Source: Streptomyces katrae | GTDB taxonomy: Bacteria > Actinomycetota > Actinomycetes > Streptomycetales > Streptomycetaceae | DNA: 64,000 nucleotides | Reading direction: 5' to 3' | Assembly: GCF_000717655.1 (NCBI RefSeq) | Contig: NZ_JNZY01000006.1 | Coordinates: forward strand, 62,001 to 126,000 | Notes under the pieces: model-generated | Told to the model about the DNA's origin: nothing | Database searches by the model: none | The model's input: the letters and a program-made list of their open reading frames with translations, nothing else | Part shown: positions 26,468-36,838 of the stretch, in pieces | How positions within the stretch are numbered: the first letter of the stretch is position 1 | Layout: each line of letters opens with the position of its first letter | Translations under genes and position numbers: made by a program

Positions 26468-28684
26468 TCAGTCGGTCGGGAGGGACGTCATTCTGCCCTT
26501 TTCGCGGACGTGCAGGCGGGTGCCGGACGGGTCCGCCGTGAGGGTGGTGGCCTTGGTCTCGTAGCGCCAGACCGGGCGGTGCGTGCGGAGGTCTACGGCT
26601 CGGACGCCCAGGGTGTCCAGGAAGTAGATGTGGTTCGGCGTGGCCACCGGGGCCACGTCGCGGTTCGGGGTGGACTCCCCTGCGGCGGACTTCTTCGGGG
26701 TGGTTTCGCGCCAGCGTTCCGCTCCGGTGCGGGCGTCCAGGGCGACGAGGCCGTGGGTGCCCTCGACGGCGTAGACCACGCCGTCCCGGACCGTGGGGAG
26801 GCCGTAGCGGCGTTTGCCCGCGACCGGGCCCACGTCACGGCCCTCGCCGAAGGACCAGGCGGGTTTGCCGTCCGAGAGGCGGAGGGCCTGGACCGCGGCC
26901 GCGCCGAGGTAGACGTGGTCGTCGTCCGTGGCCGGCTGGTCCGGGGTCGCGCCCGGCGCCGCCAGGGTCGCGGACCAGCGTTCGGTGCCGTTCGCCGCGT
27001 CGTGGAGGGAGACCCGCAGGTCGTCGCCGAGTTCGGCCCGCTGCCACAGCAGTATCCCGCCGCGTACTGCCTTGAGCCGCAGCACAGTCGGGTACTCGAG
27101 CTTGAGCTGGTGCGGGGTGGGGCCCGCCGCCGGCCGGCGCCAGAGCTCCTTGCCGGAGGTCAGGCTCGCGGCCACCACCCACCACTCCTCGCCCCCCGCG
27201 GCCTTCGCGTGCAGGAAGGCCGTGTCCCCGCTCGCGCCCAGGATCTGGGTCAGGCGGTGGGCGCCGTCGAACGCGGGCAGGCGAACCAGGGGCGGCGCCT
27301 CCTTGCCGCGTTCCACGTACTCCATGGGCAGGACGGAGACCGCGACCGCCTTGTCGGGTGCGGTGTCGGGGTCCCGCCTCCCGAGCCCGTACAGGACCTT
27401 GCCGTCGGTGCCGACCCGCCAGCGGTCCGCGTAGCCGAGGAACTCCGTCTTGTCGCTGCCGGTCCGCGAGTCGAAGGCCCCGACCGTGCTGTCCGCGACC
27501 GCGACCAGGGCATCGCCCACGCACAGGGGCTCGGGGAGGACCGGGGGGATCGCCGCGTCGACCCACCACAGCGGGTCGGGCGGCGGCTGGAGGACGGGGT
27601 TCTTCTTCGCGGCGCCGGCCGGCCGGCTGCTGCGCCAGGCCCACCAGCCGCCGCCCGCAGCAAGTACGGTCGCGGCGGCCGCCGCGCCGCCGCCCAGCGT
27701 CAGGAGCCGGCGCCGCGACATGCCGGTCCGGGCCGTAGCGGCGGTCTCCGGCTCCCCGGCGGGCGCCGCGAGCCGGGCCGGCGGCGGCTGCCACACCGCC
27801 GCGGCCCGCCGGGCGATGTCCGCGAGGACCGGCTGCGGCAGCCCGTCGGCGAAGACGGCCGGCTCGCCGGGGGAGAGGAGCTCCGCCAGCTCGCCGGTGC
27901 CCGGCCGCAGTGCCGGGTCCTTGCTCAGGCAGCGGGCCAGCAGCGGGGCCAGTCCGGCCGGTACGCCGCCGAGGTCGGCCTCCGCGTACCGCACCCGGTA
28001 GAGGAGGTCCGCGGCCTGGCCGCCGCCGAACGGGCCGTGCCCCGTGGCCGCGAAGACCAGGACGCCCGCCAGCGCGAACACATCGCCGGCCGGGGTGTGT
28101 TCGAGGCCTCCGGCCTGCTCCGGCGACATGAAGGCGGGGGTGCCGGCCGCGGCCCCGGTGCTGGTCAGCCGTTCGTCGCCGAGGGCGCGCGCGATGCCGA
28201 AGTCGATGACCTTGGGCCCGGCGGCGGTGACCATGATGTTGGAGGGCTTGAGGTCGCGGTGCACGACGTCCGAGCGGTGCAACTGGCCCAGGGCCCGGGC
28301 GAGATCGGCGCCCAGCGACCGGACCGACGCCTCGGGCAGCGCACCGCCGAGGCGCACCGCCTCGTCGAGCTGGGGGCCGATCACGTACTCGGTCGCCAGC
28401 CACGGCGTCGGCGCCAGCGGGTCGGCGCCGAACACGCGCGCCCCGTACCGGTCGCCGATGACCCGGGCCGCGTCCGACTCCAGCCGGAACCGGGTGCGGA
28501 AGGAGGCGTCGGCGGCGATCCGGGTGTGCACGGTCTTGAGCGCGACCGTACGCCCGCCCGCCGACCGGGCCAGGTAGACCGTGCCCATGCCGCCGCTGCC
28601 GAGCCGGGCCAGCAGCCGGTGGTCACCGAGGTGTACCGGGTCGTCGTGCGTGAGCGGTGCGAGCGGGGTCGGGAGGGGAGGCAT
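26468..28684 (-). CDS. Transmembrane Ser/Thr protein kinase with PQQ-like propeller domain
   Basis: 738 residues from ATG 28684. An N-terminal Hanks-type kinase has GSGGMGTVY (29-37), K50, HRDLKPSN (142-149), DFG (161-163) and MSPEQ, so it should be active. An Arg-rich stop and a hydrophobic segment follow at about 320-350 (RRRLLTLGGG, AAAAATVLAAGGG, WWAW). The rest is a beta-propeller with PQQ-type repeats such as GKPAWSFGEG, TGAERWRET and HRPVWRYE, expected outside the cell. The twin Arg and hydrophobic stretch could also be a Tat-like anchor. It starts five bases after the pseudokinase stop, so the two are co-transcribed. An upstream in-frame start at 28765 would overlap the pseudokinase and is less likely. 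Confidence 0.88.
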   Translation of the reverse strand: MPPLPTPLAPLTHDDPVHLGDHRLLARLGSGGMGTVYLARSAGGRTVALKTVHTRIAADASFRTRFRLESDAARVIGDRYGARVFGADPLAPTPWLATEYVIGPQLDEAVRLGGALPEASVRSLGADLARALGQLHRSDVVHRDLKPSNIMVTAAGPKVIDFGIARALGDERLTSTGAAAGTPAFMSPEQAGGLEHTPAGDVFALAGVLVFAATGHGPFGGGQAADLLYRVRYAEADLGGVPAGLAPLLARCLSKDPALRPGTGELAELLSPGEPAVFADGLPQPVLADIARRAAAVWQPPPARLAAPAGEPETAATARTGMSRRRLLTLGGGAAAAATVLAAGGGWWAWRSSRPAGAAKKNPVLQPPPDPLWWVDAAIPPVLPEPLCVGDALVAVADSTVGAFDSRTGSDKTEFLGYADRWRVGTDGKVLYGLGRRDPDTAPDKAVAVSVLPMEYVERGKEAPPLVRLPAFDGAHRLTQILGASGDTAFLHAKAAGGEEWWVVAASLTSGKELWRRPAAGPTPHQLKLEYPTVLRLKAVRGGILLWQRAELGDDLRVSLHDAANGTERWSATLAAPGATPDQPATDDDHVYLGAAAVQALRLSDGKPAWSFGEGRDVGPVAGKRRYGLPTVRDGVVYAVEGTHGLVALDARTGAERWRETTPKKSAAGESTPNRDVAPVATPNHIYFLDTLGVRAVDLRTHRPVWRYETKATTLTADPSGTRLHVREKGRMTSLPTD

Positions 28685-28689
28685 CGGGG

Positions 28690-29640
28690 TCAGCGCACTT
28701 TCTGCGGTGATGCGGACGAGGTGAACCGCTCCTGTACCGAAGGGAGTTCGGCGGCCAGCAGCCAAGCGGACTGGGCGGCGAGCGCGGCGACGACACGGCC
28801 CGGCAGCACGACCGGCGCAGCGGCGCCGTCGAGGGCCGTGGCGGGCCCGGGCGAGGGCGGCAGCCGCGGGTCCGGGACCCTCGAGGGAGCGGCCAGCCCG
28901 CGCAGCAGCTCCCCGGCCGACCCGGGCCGGTCCGCGGGATCACGCGCCAGGCACGCCCCCACCGGCCCGCGCAGCCCGGGCGGCAGTTCGCCCTGCTCGG
29001 GCACCGTGTGGCCGGTCGACGCATAGGCCAGTACGGACCCCAGGGCGAAGACGTCCCCGAGCGGCCCGGGCGCTCCGCCCGAGGCCTCTTCCGGAGCCAG
29101 GCAGCCCGGGTCGATCCCCGGCAGCCCCGCCCGGTGCACGCCGTCGGGAGCGGCGGCCCGCACGGCGCCGAAGCACGACAGCACCGGCCCGCCGGCGGTG
29201 ACCAGCACGGCGGCCGGCGACAGCCCCGCGTGCGCCACCCCGCGGGCGTGCGCGGCGGCGAGCCCTTCCGCGAGGGCGGCACCGAGCCCGCGCACGACCT
29301 CCTCGGGCAGCGGACCGCCGTAGGCGGCGAGCACCGCCGGCAGCGGCAGCATCGGCTCGTACGGGGTCGCGTACCAGGGGAAGCCGGCCGTGCCGCCGAC
29401 CTCGGCGACGTCGAGGAACCGCGGCAGCCGCAGCCGCCGGGCGCCCTCGGCCTCGACCGCCCACCGGGAGGGATCGGCCCCGGCCCGCGGTACGCCGACG
29501 AGGACGGTGCGCTCCCCGTCGGCGCTGCGCGCGAGGTACCGGCGTTCGGGGACGGAGCGCTCGGCGGATTCCGGATCGAGCCGCGCCAGGGTCGTGAACG
29601 GCCCGATCTGCGGGGGGTCGTCCTGCCGTAGGCGTTCCAT
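28690..29640 (-). CDS. Pseudokinase of the Ser/Thr kinase family
   Basis: 316 residues. The fold is recognisable from GFPWYATPYEPM (hinge), the helix before the catalytic loop, and the D-x-FALGSVLAYASTGH and RPGSAGELLRGL segments shared with both neighbouring kinases. Every catalytic element is changed: the Gly loop is absent, the beta-3 Lys is lost (VLVGV), HRDLKP is HAGLSP (137-142), and DFG is CFG (156-158). No propeller or clear membrane anchor follows, although a hydrophobic patch lies near the C-terminus. It lies between two active kinases on the same strand and probably acts as a regulator or scaffold for one of them (inference). Confidence 0.8.
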   Translation of the reverse strand: MERLRQDDPPQIGPFTTLARLDPESAERSVPERRYLARSADGERTVLVGVPRAGADPSRWAVEAEGARRLRLPRFLDVAEVGGTAGFPWYATPYEPMLPLPAVLAAYGGPLPEEVVRGLGAALAEGLAAAHARGVAHAGLSPAAVLVTAGGPVLSCFGAVRAAAPDGVHRAGLPGIDPGCLAPEEASGGAPGPLGDVFALGSVLAYASTGHTVPEQGELPPGLRGPVGACLARDPADRPGSAGELLRGLAAPSRVPDPRLPPSPGPATALDGAAAPVVLPGRVVAALAAQSAWLLAAELPSVQERFTSSASPQKVR

Positions 29641-29670
29641 GTGCGCGGTCTCCCGGTTCGGTTGCTCGGC

Positions 29671-29762
29671 CCGTGGCCCGCGCCTCGTGGCCCGGGCTCG
29701 TGGCCCGTGGCCCGAGGGCCCGTGGCCGAGCCCGGGGCCCGAGGTCCGAGCCCCCCGAGCCT
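29671..29762. repeat. GC-rich imperfect repeat between kinase genes
   Basis: Variants of CGTGGCCCG and CCCGAGG recur about eight times in 90 bases between the upper kinase gene and the pseudokinase gene. The tract is almost free of A and T. It separates the two coding regions by 131 bases and could form strong RNA structure. It may be a slippage product. Confidence 0.5.
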
Positions 29763-29771
29763 AGGCGATCG

Positions 29772-31877
29772 TCAGTCCACGACCGGCAGGGCGGTCAGCT
29801 TCCAGCTGTTGACGGTGAACAGGCGGTTCCCGGCGCCGGCCATCGCCCAGACCCCGCGCGATTCGGGCGACCAGGTCCAGTACCGCTTGCCGCCGGAGGC
29901 GGAGTACGCCGAGACGCCCTGTCCCTCGCCCTCCACGGCGAAGACCGTACGGGCCTGCACCACGAGGGGGATGTGCGGCAGCGGGCCGTGGACGGCGCTG
30001 CCGTGCGAAGTGGGCACCCCGGTCGCGAGCCGCGCCTGGGTCATCGCCGTACCGTCCATGGCCCACAGGGTCTCGCCGTCCCGGACCGGCGGCCCCCAGC
30101 CGCCGCTGTCCTCCTTCGGGGGCTCCTTCGCGTCGGTCGGGTCCCACAGCTCGGTGCCCGTCCGGATGTTCAGCCCCTTCAGGGTCCGGCCGCCGAGGTA
30201 CACCGCATCCCCCACGACGAGCGGTTGAACGGCGGACCGCGCCTGACTGACGACCTCCCAGGCGGTGGCGCCCGTCGCGGTGTCGACGGCGAAGACGGTG
30301 CCGTACGCGCCGCAGACCACGAGCCGGTCCGGGCCGGCCTCGGCCCGTGCGCCGGGTGCGGCCTTCGAGCCGGGCGCCCGCAGGGCGGTCTGCTCCAGCG
30401 CCACGGTCCAGCGGACCTTGCGGGTGCCGGTGTCCACGGCGCGCAGCCGCCCGTCCCGGGTCACCAGGTACACGGCCGACGCGTCCGCGGCCAGGATGCG
30501 GTGGGTGTCGGCGGCCACCGTCCACAGCCGCTTGCTGGTGGAGGCTTCGAAGCAGAGCAGCCCACCGCCGGGACCGCCGGTGACGAACCGGTTGCCGGGC
30601 AGGGCGACCAGGCCGGCCGCGGGGACGGTGCCGGGCAGCCGCCACTTCTCCTTGCCGTCGGCCGTCAGCCGCGCCGCCAGGCCGCCCTCCTTCGCGGCGA
30701 AGACGACCACGTCGAGCAGCGGGAGCGGGGTGGTGACCACACCGTCCACCGCCTGCGCCGCCACCGGCAGCGGCCCCCACAGCGGGTCCGGAGGCGTGCC
30801 GGACTGCACGGAGAGCGGGGACAGGGGCTGCGCGTTGTGGGCCGTGCCGGCCGGGGGGAGGGATTCGCCGCGCATCAGCCACCAGGCGCCCGTCGCACCG
30901 CCGGTGGCGGCCAGGGCCCCGCCGGCCGCGAGCGAGGCGCGCAGCACCCGCCTGCGGGAGGGGCCGGTCCCGGGCCCCTGGCCGATGACCGTGGCGGCCT
31001 GCCGCTCGGCCTCGCTCCCTCGGCGCGCGATGTCCTGGGCGAGCGGCCCCTTACGCCAGACGCGGTCCGCTCCGCGCGGCGGTCCGAAGGCGCCCGCGAT
31101 CTGCTCGGGGGTCGGGCGCAGTGCGGGGTCCTTGGCGAGGCAGGGTTCTATGAGCCGGCGCAACTCATCGGGCACACCGTTGAGCCGGGCCTCGCCGTGG
31201 ACCACCTCGTACTGCACGGCGGCCACGTGCGTCCCGTCGAAGGCGCGCTGCCCGGTCGCCGCGTACGCGAGCACCGCGCCCAGCGAGAAGACGTCCGCGG
31301 CGGGGCCCACGCGCCGGCCGAGCACCTGCTCGGGGGCGCCGTAGCCGGGGGTGGCCGGGACCTGGCCGGTGGTGGTGAGCGTCAGCCCGTGCTCGGGTCG
31401 GGCGATGCCGAAGTCGATGACGCGCGGCCCGCCGGACGTGAGCACGATGTTGGCCGGCTTCAGGTCGCGGTGGACCAGTCCCGCGGCGTGGATCTCGCCC
31501 AGGGTGGCGGCGAGCGAGGCGGCGAGCGCGCGGACCCCGTCGGCGCCGAACGGCCCGTACCGGCGGACGGCGTCGTCGAGGGTGGGCCCGGTCAGGAACT
31601 CGGTGGCGATCCAGGGCCGGTTGCCGTCCTCGCTCATCGCGTTCAGGACGCGGGCCACGCCGGAGCTGGTGACGGCCTGCGCGGTGTGCGCCTCGCGGAC
31701 GAACCGCTGGGCGAGGTTCGGGTCGTGCGCGAGCTCCGGCAGCAGCACCTTGACCGCCGCGGTCCGGCCGCCGTCGTCCCGCCCGAAGTAGACCTTGCCC
31801 ATGCCGCCGGCGCCGAGGACGCCGAGGAGTCGGTACGGGCCCAGCCGGAGCGGGTCGCCGGCGCCGAGAGGTTCCAT
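29772..31877 (-). CDS. Transmembrane Ser/Thr protein kinase with PQQ-like propeller domain
   Basis: 701 residues. The kinase domain has GAGGMGKVY (22-30), K43, HRDLKPAN (136-143) and DFG (155-157). A basic-then-hydrophobic segment (RRRVLRASLAAGGALAATGG, then GAWWLM) follows near 300-327. A PQQ-type beta-propeller makes up the C-terminal half (TGTRKVRWTV, TGATAWEVVS, TGTELWDPTD repeats). It is the first of three minus-strand kinase-like genes and lies 46 bases downstream of the Lrp gene. The ligand sensed by the propeller is unknown. It shares layout and probable origin with the kinase at 26468-28684. Confidence 0.88.
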   Translation of the reverse strand: MEPLGAGDPLRLGPYRLLGVLGAGGMGKVYFGRDDGGRTAAVKVLLPELAHDPNLAQRFVREAHTAQAVTSSGVARVLNAMSEDGNRPWIATEFLTGPTLDDAVRRYGPFGADGVRALAASLAATLGEIHAAGLVHRDLKPANIVLTSGGPRVIDFGIARPEHGLTLTTTGQVPATPGYGAPEQVLGRRVGPAADVFSLGAVLAYAATGQRAFDGTHVAAVQYEVVHGEARLNGVPDELRRLIEPCLAKDPALRPTPEQIAGAFGPPRGADRVWRKGPLAQDIARRGSEAERQAATVIGQGPGTGPSRRRVLRASLAAGGALAATGGATGAWWLMRGESLPPAGTAHNAQPLSPLSVQSGTPPDPLWGPLPVAAQAVDGVVTTPLPLLDVVVFAAKEGGLAARLTADGKEKWRLPGTVPAAGLVALPGNRFVTGGPGGGLLCFEASTSKRLWTVAADTHRILAADASAVYLVTRDGRLRAVDTGTRKVRWTVALEQTALRAPGSKAAPGARAEAGPDRLVVCGAYGTVFAVDTATGATAWEVVSQARSAVQPLVVGDAVYLGGRTLKGLNIRTGTELWDPTDAKEPPKEDSGGWGPPVRDGETLWAMDGTAMTQARLATGVPTSHGSAVHGPLPHIPLVVQARTVFAVEGEGQGVSAYSASGGKRYWTWSPESRGVWAMAGAGNRLFTVNSWKLTALPVVD

Positions 31878-31923
31878 GGGGTGCTGCTTCCTTCGTTTGG
31901 TCCGGTACGTCTGGGGGGCGGCG

Positions 31924-32379
31924 TCAGCGCTCGACGGGCAGGCCCGTCGGTTCCTTGATGCGCTTCATGATGATCTGCGAGTTGACCTCGGTGATGCCGG
32001 AGAGGGCCGTCAGCCTTTCGATCCAGAGGCGTTCGTACGCGCGCAGGTCCGCGACCGCGATGCGCAGGAGGCAGCCGGGGCTGCCGAAGAGGCGGTACGC
32101 CTCGATGACGTCGGGGATGTCCTGGAGGGCCGCCTCGAAGGCCTCGACGGCGGCGCGGTCGCGGCGCACCTCGACCGAGACCAGCACCTCGAAGCCGCGG
32201 TCGACCGCCTCGGGGGAGATCACGGCACGGTAGCCCTGGATCACCCCGTCCTGTTCGAGCTGGCGCACCCGGCGCATACAGGGGGAGGGGGTCAGACCGA
32301 CGCGCGCGGCGAGCTCCTGGTTGCTGAGGCGGCCGTCCGCCTGGAGCTCGCGCAAGATATCCCGGTCAATCGAGTCCAT
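31924..32379 (-). CDS. Lrp/AsnC family transcriptional regulator
   Basis: 151 residues, the usual Lrp length. It opens with MDSIDRDILRELQADGRLSN, then the HTH (QELAARVGLTPSPCMRRVRQLEQDGVI), and ends with an RAM/AsnC effector domain (VEAFEAALQDIPDVIEAYRLFG, then IERLTALSGITEVNSQI). It starts at ATG 32379. It is divergent from the L-asparaginase gene, and the 132-base gap is dense in ATTGC/GCAAT half-sites, so it very likely regulates itself and the asparaginase gene in response to an amino acid. Confidence 0.92.
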   Translation of the reverse strand: MDSIDRDILRELQADGRLSNQELAARVGLTPSPCMRRVRQLEQDGVIQGYRAVISPEAVDRGFEVLVSVEVRRDRAAVEAFEAALQDIPDVIEAYRLFGSPGCLLRIAVADLRAYERLWIERLTALSGITEVNSQIIMKRIKEPTGLPVER

Positions 32380-32458
32380 TGCGCAATTATCACCTACCAC
32401 GTAGCCAGTGGTGGGGCTGAAGAGGCAATCACATTGCGCGTTGATGTCCGTATCATTG
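32378..32458. promoter_or_regulatory. Candidate Lrp/AsnC operator cluster between lrp-like gene and asparaginase gene
   Basis: ATTGCGCAAT, a perfect palindrome, lies at 32378-32387 over the lrp start codon. GCAATcacATTGC lies at 32425-32437, running into ATTGCGCGTT at 32433-32442, and another ATTGC is at about 32454. Recurrent half-sites in a divergent gap next to an Lrp gene are typical of autoregulation. Confidence 0.5.
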
Positions 32459-32511
32459 CTGCTTTCAGCACATGTGTACGAGAGACACGCGAGAGAAGGG
32501 CGGCCGCGGCC

Positions 32512-33516
32512 ATGGGACGGATCGTCGTCATCAGCACCGGCGGGACCATAGCCAGCCGCTGGCAGGGCTCCGGCTTCGCGGCCGACGCCGACGGCAGCGA
32601 GGTCATGGCCACCGCTCCGCTGCCCGAGGACATCACCGTCGAGGTGGTGGACCTGTTCAGCGTGAACAGCCCGCGGCTCACCACCGCCCACCAGCTCACC
32701 CTGCTGCGCACCGTGCACGAGGTGCTCGCCGACCCGGGCGTGGACGGCATCGTCGTCACGCACGGCACCGACACCCTCGAGGAGTCGGCCTTCCTCGTCG
32801 ACCTGCACCACCACGACCCGCGCACCGTGGTGTTCACCGGCGCGCAGCGCCCCATGGGCACCGCGGACGGGGACGGCCCGGGCAACCTGTACGACGCGCT
32901 GCTCACCGCGGCGAGCACGCGCGGGCTCGGCGTGCTGATCGCCTTCGGGGGCCGGGTCCACGCGGCCCGCGGCACGGTGAAGACCCAGGCGGTGGCGCTG
33001 GACGCGTTCGCCGACCCCTCGAAGGAACTGCTCGGGAAGATCGGCTTCGGCAAGGTCACCATGCTGCGCGCCCCGCAGCGCCCGGAGCCGCTGCCGCTGC
33101 CCGCGATGCCGGAGCTGCCGCCGCGGGTGGACATGGTGATGCACCACGCCGACGGCGACCCGGTGCTCCTGAACGCGGCGGTCGCGGCGGGTGCGCGGGG
33201 GATCGTGCTCATCGGCACGGGCGCGGGCAACGCCACGCCGGAGATCGTGGCCGCGGTGAAGGACGCCGTGGCGCGGGGCGTGCTGGTGGCGCTGACCACG
33301 CGGGTGGCCGCCGGGCCGGTCACGGAGATCTACACGCACGGCGGTGCGGTGGACCTGGTGGCGGCGGGCGCCGTGGCGACGGGGACCCTGCGGGCGCCGC
33401 AGGCGCGGATCGCGGTGCTTTCGGCGCTGCTGGCTGCCACGGATCCGGCGGAGCAGGGGCGCATCCTGCAGCGCTCCCTGGCCGCGACGGACCCGGCCAC
33501 CCTGGTCACCGCCTGA
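32512..33516 (+). CDS. L-asparaginase (type II-like fold)
   Basis: 334 residues. Both catalytic Thr signatures are visible: STGGTIASR (residues about 8-16) and VVTHGTDTLEES (about 83-94), the latter with the Thr-Asp pair, plus the Lys in RGTVKTQAV. The enzyme hydrolyses asparagine to aspartate and ammonia. No signal peptide is visible, so it is probably cytoplasmic. Start at ATG 32512. It is divergent from the Lrp/AsnC regulator, its likely controller. Long frames on the opposite strand are shadows of its GC-rich codons. Confidence 0.92.
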   Translation: MGRIVVISTGGTIASRWQGSGFAADADGSEVMATAPLPEDITVEVVDLFSVNSPRLTTAHQLTLLRTVHEVLADPGVDGIVVTHGTDTLEESAFLVDLHHHDPRTVVFTGAQRPMGTADGDGPGNLYDALLTAASTRGLGVLIAFGGRVHAARGTVKTQAVALDAFADPSKELLGKIGFGKVTMLRAPQRPEPLPLPAMPELPPRVDMVMHHADGDPVLLNAAVAAGARGIVLIGTGAGNATPEIVAAVKDAVARGVLVALTTRVAAGPVTEIYTHGGAVDLVAAGAVATGTLRAPQARIAVLSALLAATDPAEQGRILQRSLAATDPATLVTA

Positions 33517-33548
33517 CCCTGACCGGTTGCCGCCGCACGGTGCCGCTC

Positions 33549-33601
33549 CCCGCCCCGCCCTTCACCGTTTCCCGGGCGGGCCCCAACCCCCGCCGCGGGG
33601 G
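33549..33601. terminator. Probable terminator region between asparaginase gene and meaB
   Basis: CCCCGCCC at about 33549 can pair with GGGCGGG at about 33574 across a 13-base loop. A second short stem CCCCC/GGGGG follows at about 33587-33601. Both lie between convergent genes. Without a T run the call is moderate. Confidence 0.4.
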
Positions 33602-33631
33602 CGCCGCCCCTGCGTCCCGCGTTCCCGCGTC

Positions 33632-34624
33632 TCATACGCCGGCGTTGCCGAACGCCGAGAGGATGCGGTCCGCCGCCGAGGTGGGGGTGACCGTGCCCGC
33701 GCGCACTGCAGCCTCCAGGTCCGGCGCCAGGTCGCGGACCGACGGGTTGGCGCGCAGCCGCTCCAGGAGCTCGTCCCGGACCATCGACCAGGTCCACTCC
33801 ACCTGCTGCGCCGCCCGCTTGGCCGCCAGCCGGCCCCCTGCGTCCAGCAGTCGCCGGTGCTGCTCCAGGCGGTTCCACACCTCGTTCAGACCCGCCGACT
33901 CCCGCGCGCTGCACGTCAGCACCGGCGGGGTCCAGGCCGCGTCCGCGGGGTGCATCAGGCGCAGCGCGCCCGACAACTCCCGCGCCGCCGCCTTCGCGTC
34001 GCGCTCGTGCGGGCCGTCCGCCTTGTTCACCGCGAGGACGTCCGCCAGCTCCAGGACGCCCTTCTTGATGCCCTGGAGCTGATCCCCCGTACGGGCCAGG
34101 GAGAGCAGGAGGAAGGAGTCGACCATGCCGGCGACCGTCGTCTCCGACTGGCCCACGCCGACCGTCTCGACGAGGACCACGTCGTAGCCCGCCGCCTCCA
34201 TCACGATCATCGACTCGCGGGTGGCCTTCGCCACCCCGCCCAGCGTCCCCGCCGAAGGCGACGGGCGTACGAACGCCGCCGGGTCCACCGACAGGCGCTC
34301 CATCCGCGTCTTGTCACCCAGGATCGAGCCGCCCGTACGGGTCGAGGACGGGTCCACGGCCAGGACCGCGACCCGGTGGCCCAGCCCCGTCAGCATCGTG
34401 CCGAACGCATCGATGAACGTGGACTTGCCGACGCCCGGCACCCCGCTGATACCGATCCGCCGGGCCCGCCCCGCATGCGGCAGCAGCTCCGTCAACAGCC
34501 CCTGCGCGAGCGCCCGGTGAGCGGGCAGGGTGGACTCGACGAGCGTGATCGCGCGCGCGATGAACGCACGCTTCCCGTCGAGCACCCCCTTCGCGTAGGC
34601 CTCGATGTCGATCTTCGGAGGCAT
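33632..34624 (-). CDS. meaB: Methylmalonyl-CoA mutase-associated GTPase MeaB
   Basis: 330 residues, the usual MeaB length. P-loop GVPGVGKST lies near 60-68, followed by VAVLAVDPSSTRTGGSILGD (conserved switch region), ETVGVGQSE and the NKADG base-recognition motif. MeaB protects methylmalonyl-CoA mutase, loading adenosylcobalamin and ejecting damaged cofactor. It is the third gene of the operon, beginning nine bases after the large-subunit stop. Confidence 0.95.
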   Translation of the reverse strand: MPPKIDIEAYAKGVLDGKRAFIARAITLVESTLPAHRALAQGLLTELLPHAGRARRIGISGVPGVGKSTFIDAFGTMLTGLGHRVAVLAVDPSSTRTGGSILGDKTRMERLSVDPAAFVRPSPSAGTLGGVAKATRESMIVMEAAGYDVVLVETVGVGQSETTVAGMVDSFLLLSLARTGDQLQGIKKGVLELADVLAVNKADGPHERDAKAAARELSGALRLMHPADAAWTPPVLTCSARESAGLNEVWNRLEQHRRLLDAGGRLAAKRAAQQVEWTWSMVRDELLERLRANPSVRDLAPDLEAAVRAGTVTPTSAADRILSAFGNAGV

Positions 34625-34633
34625 CGGCCGCGC

Positions 34634-36834
<2,201 letters not shown>

Positions 36835-36838
<4 letters not shown>

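Noticed and set aside
31924..33339. A 471-codon minus-strand frame spanning the asparaginase gene
   Set aside because: Only its last 151 codons, from ATG 32379, form the Lrp protein; the rest is antisense to asparaginase.
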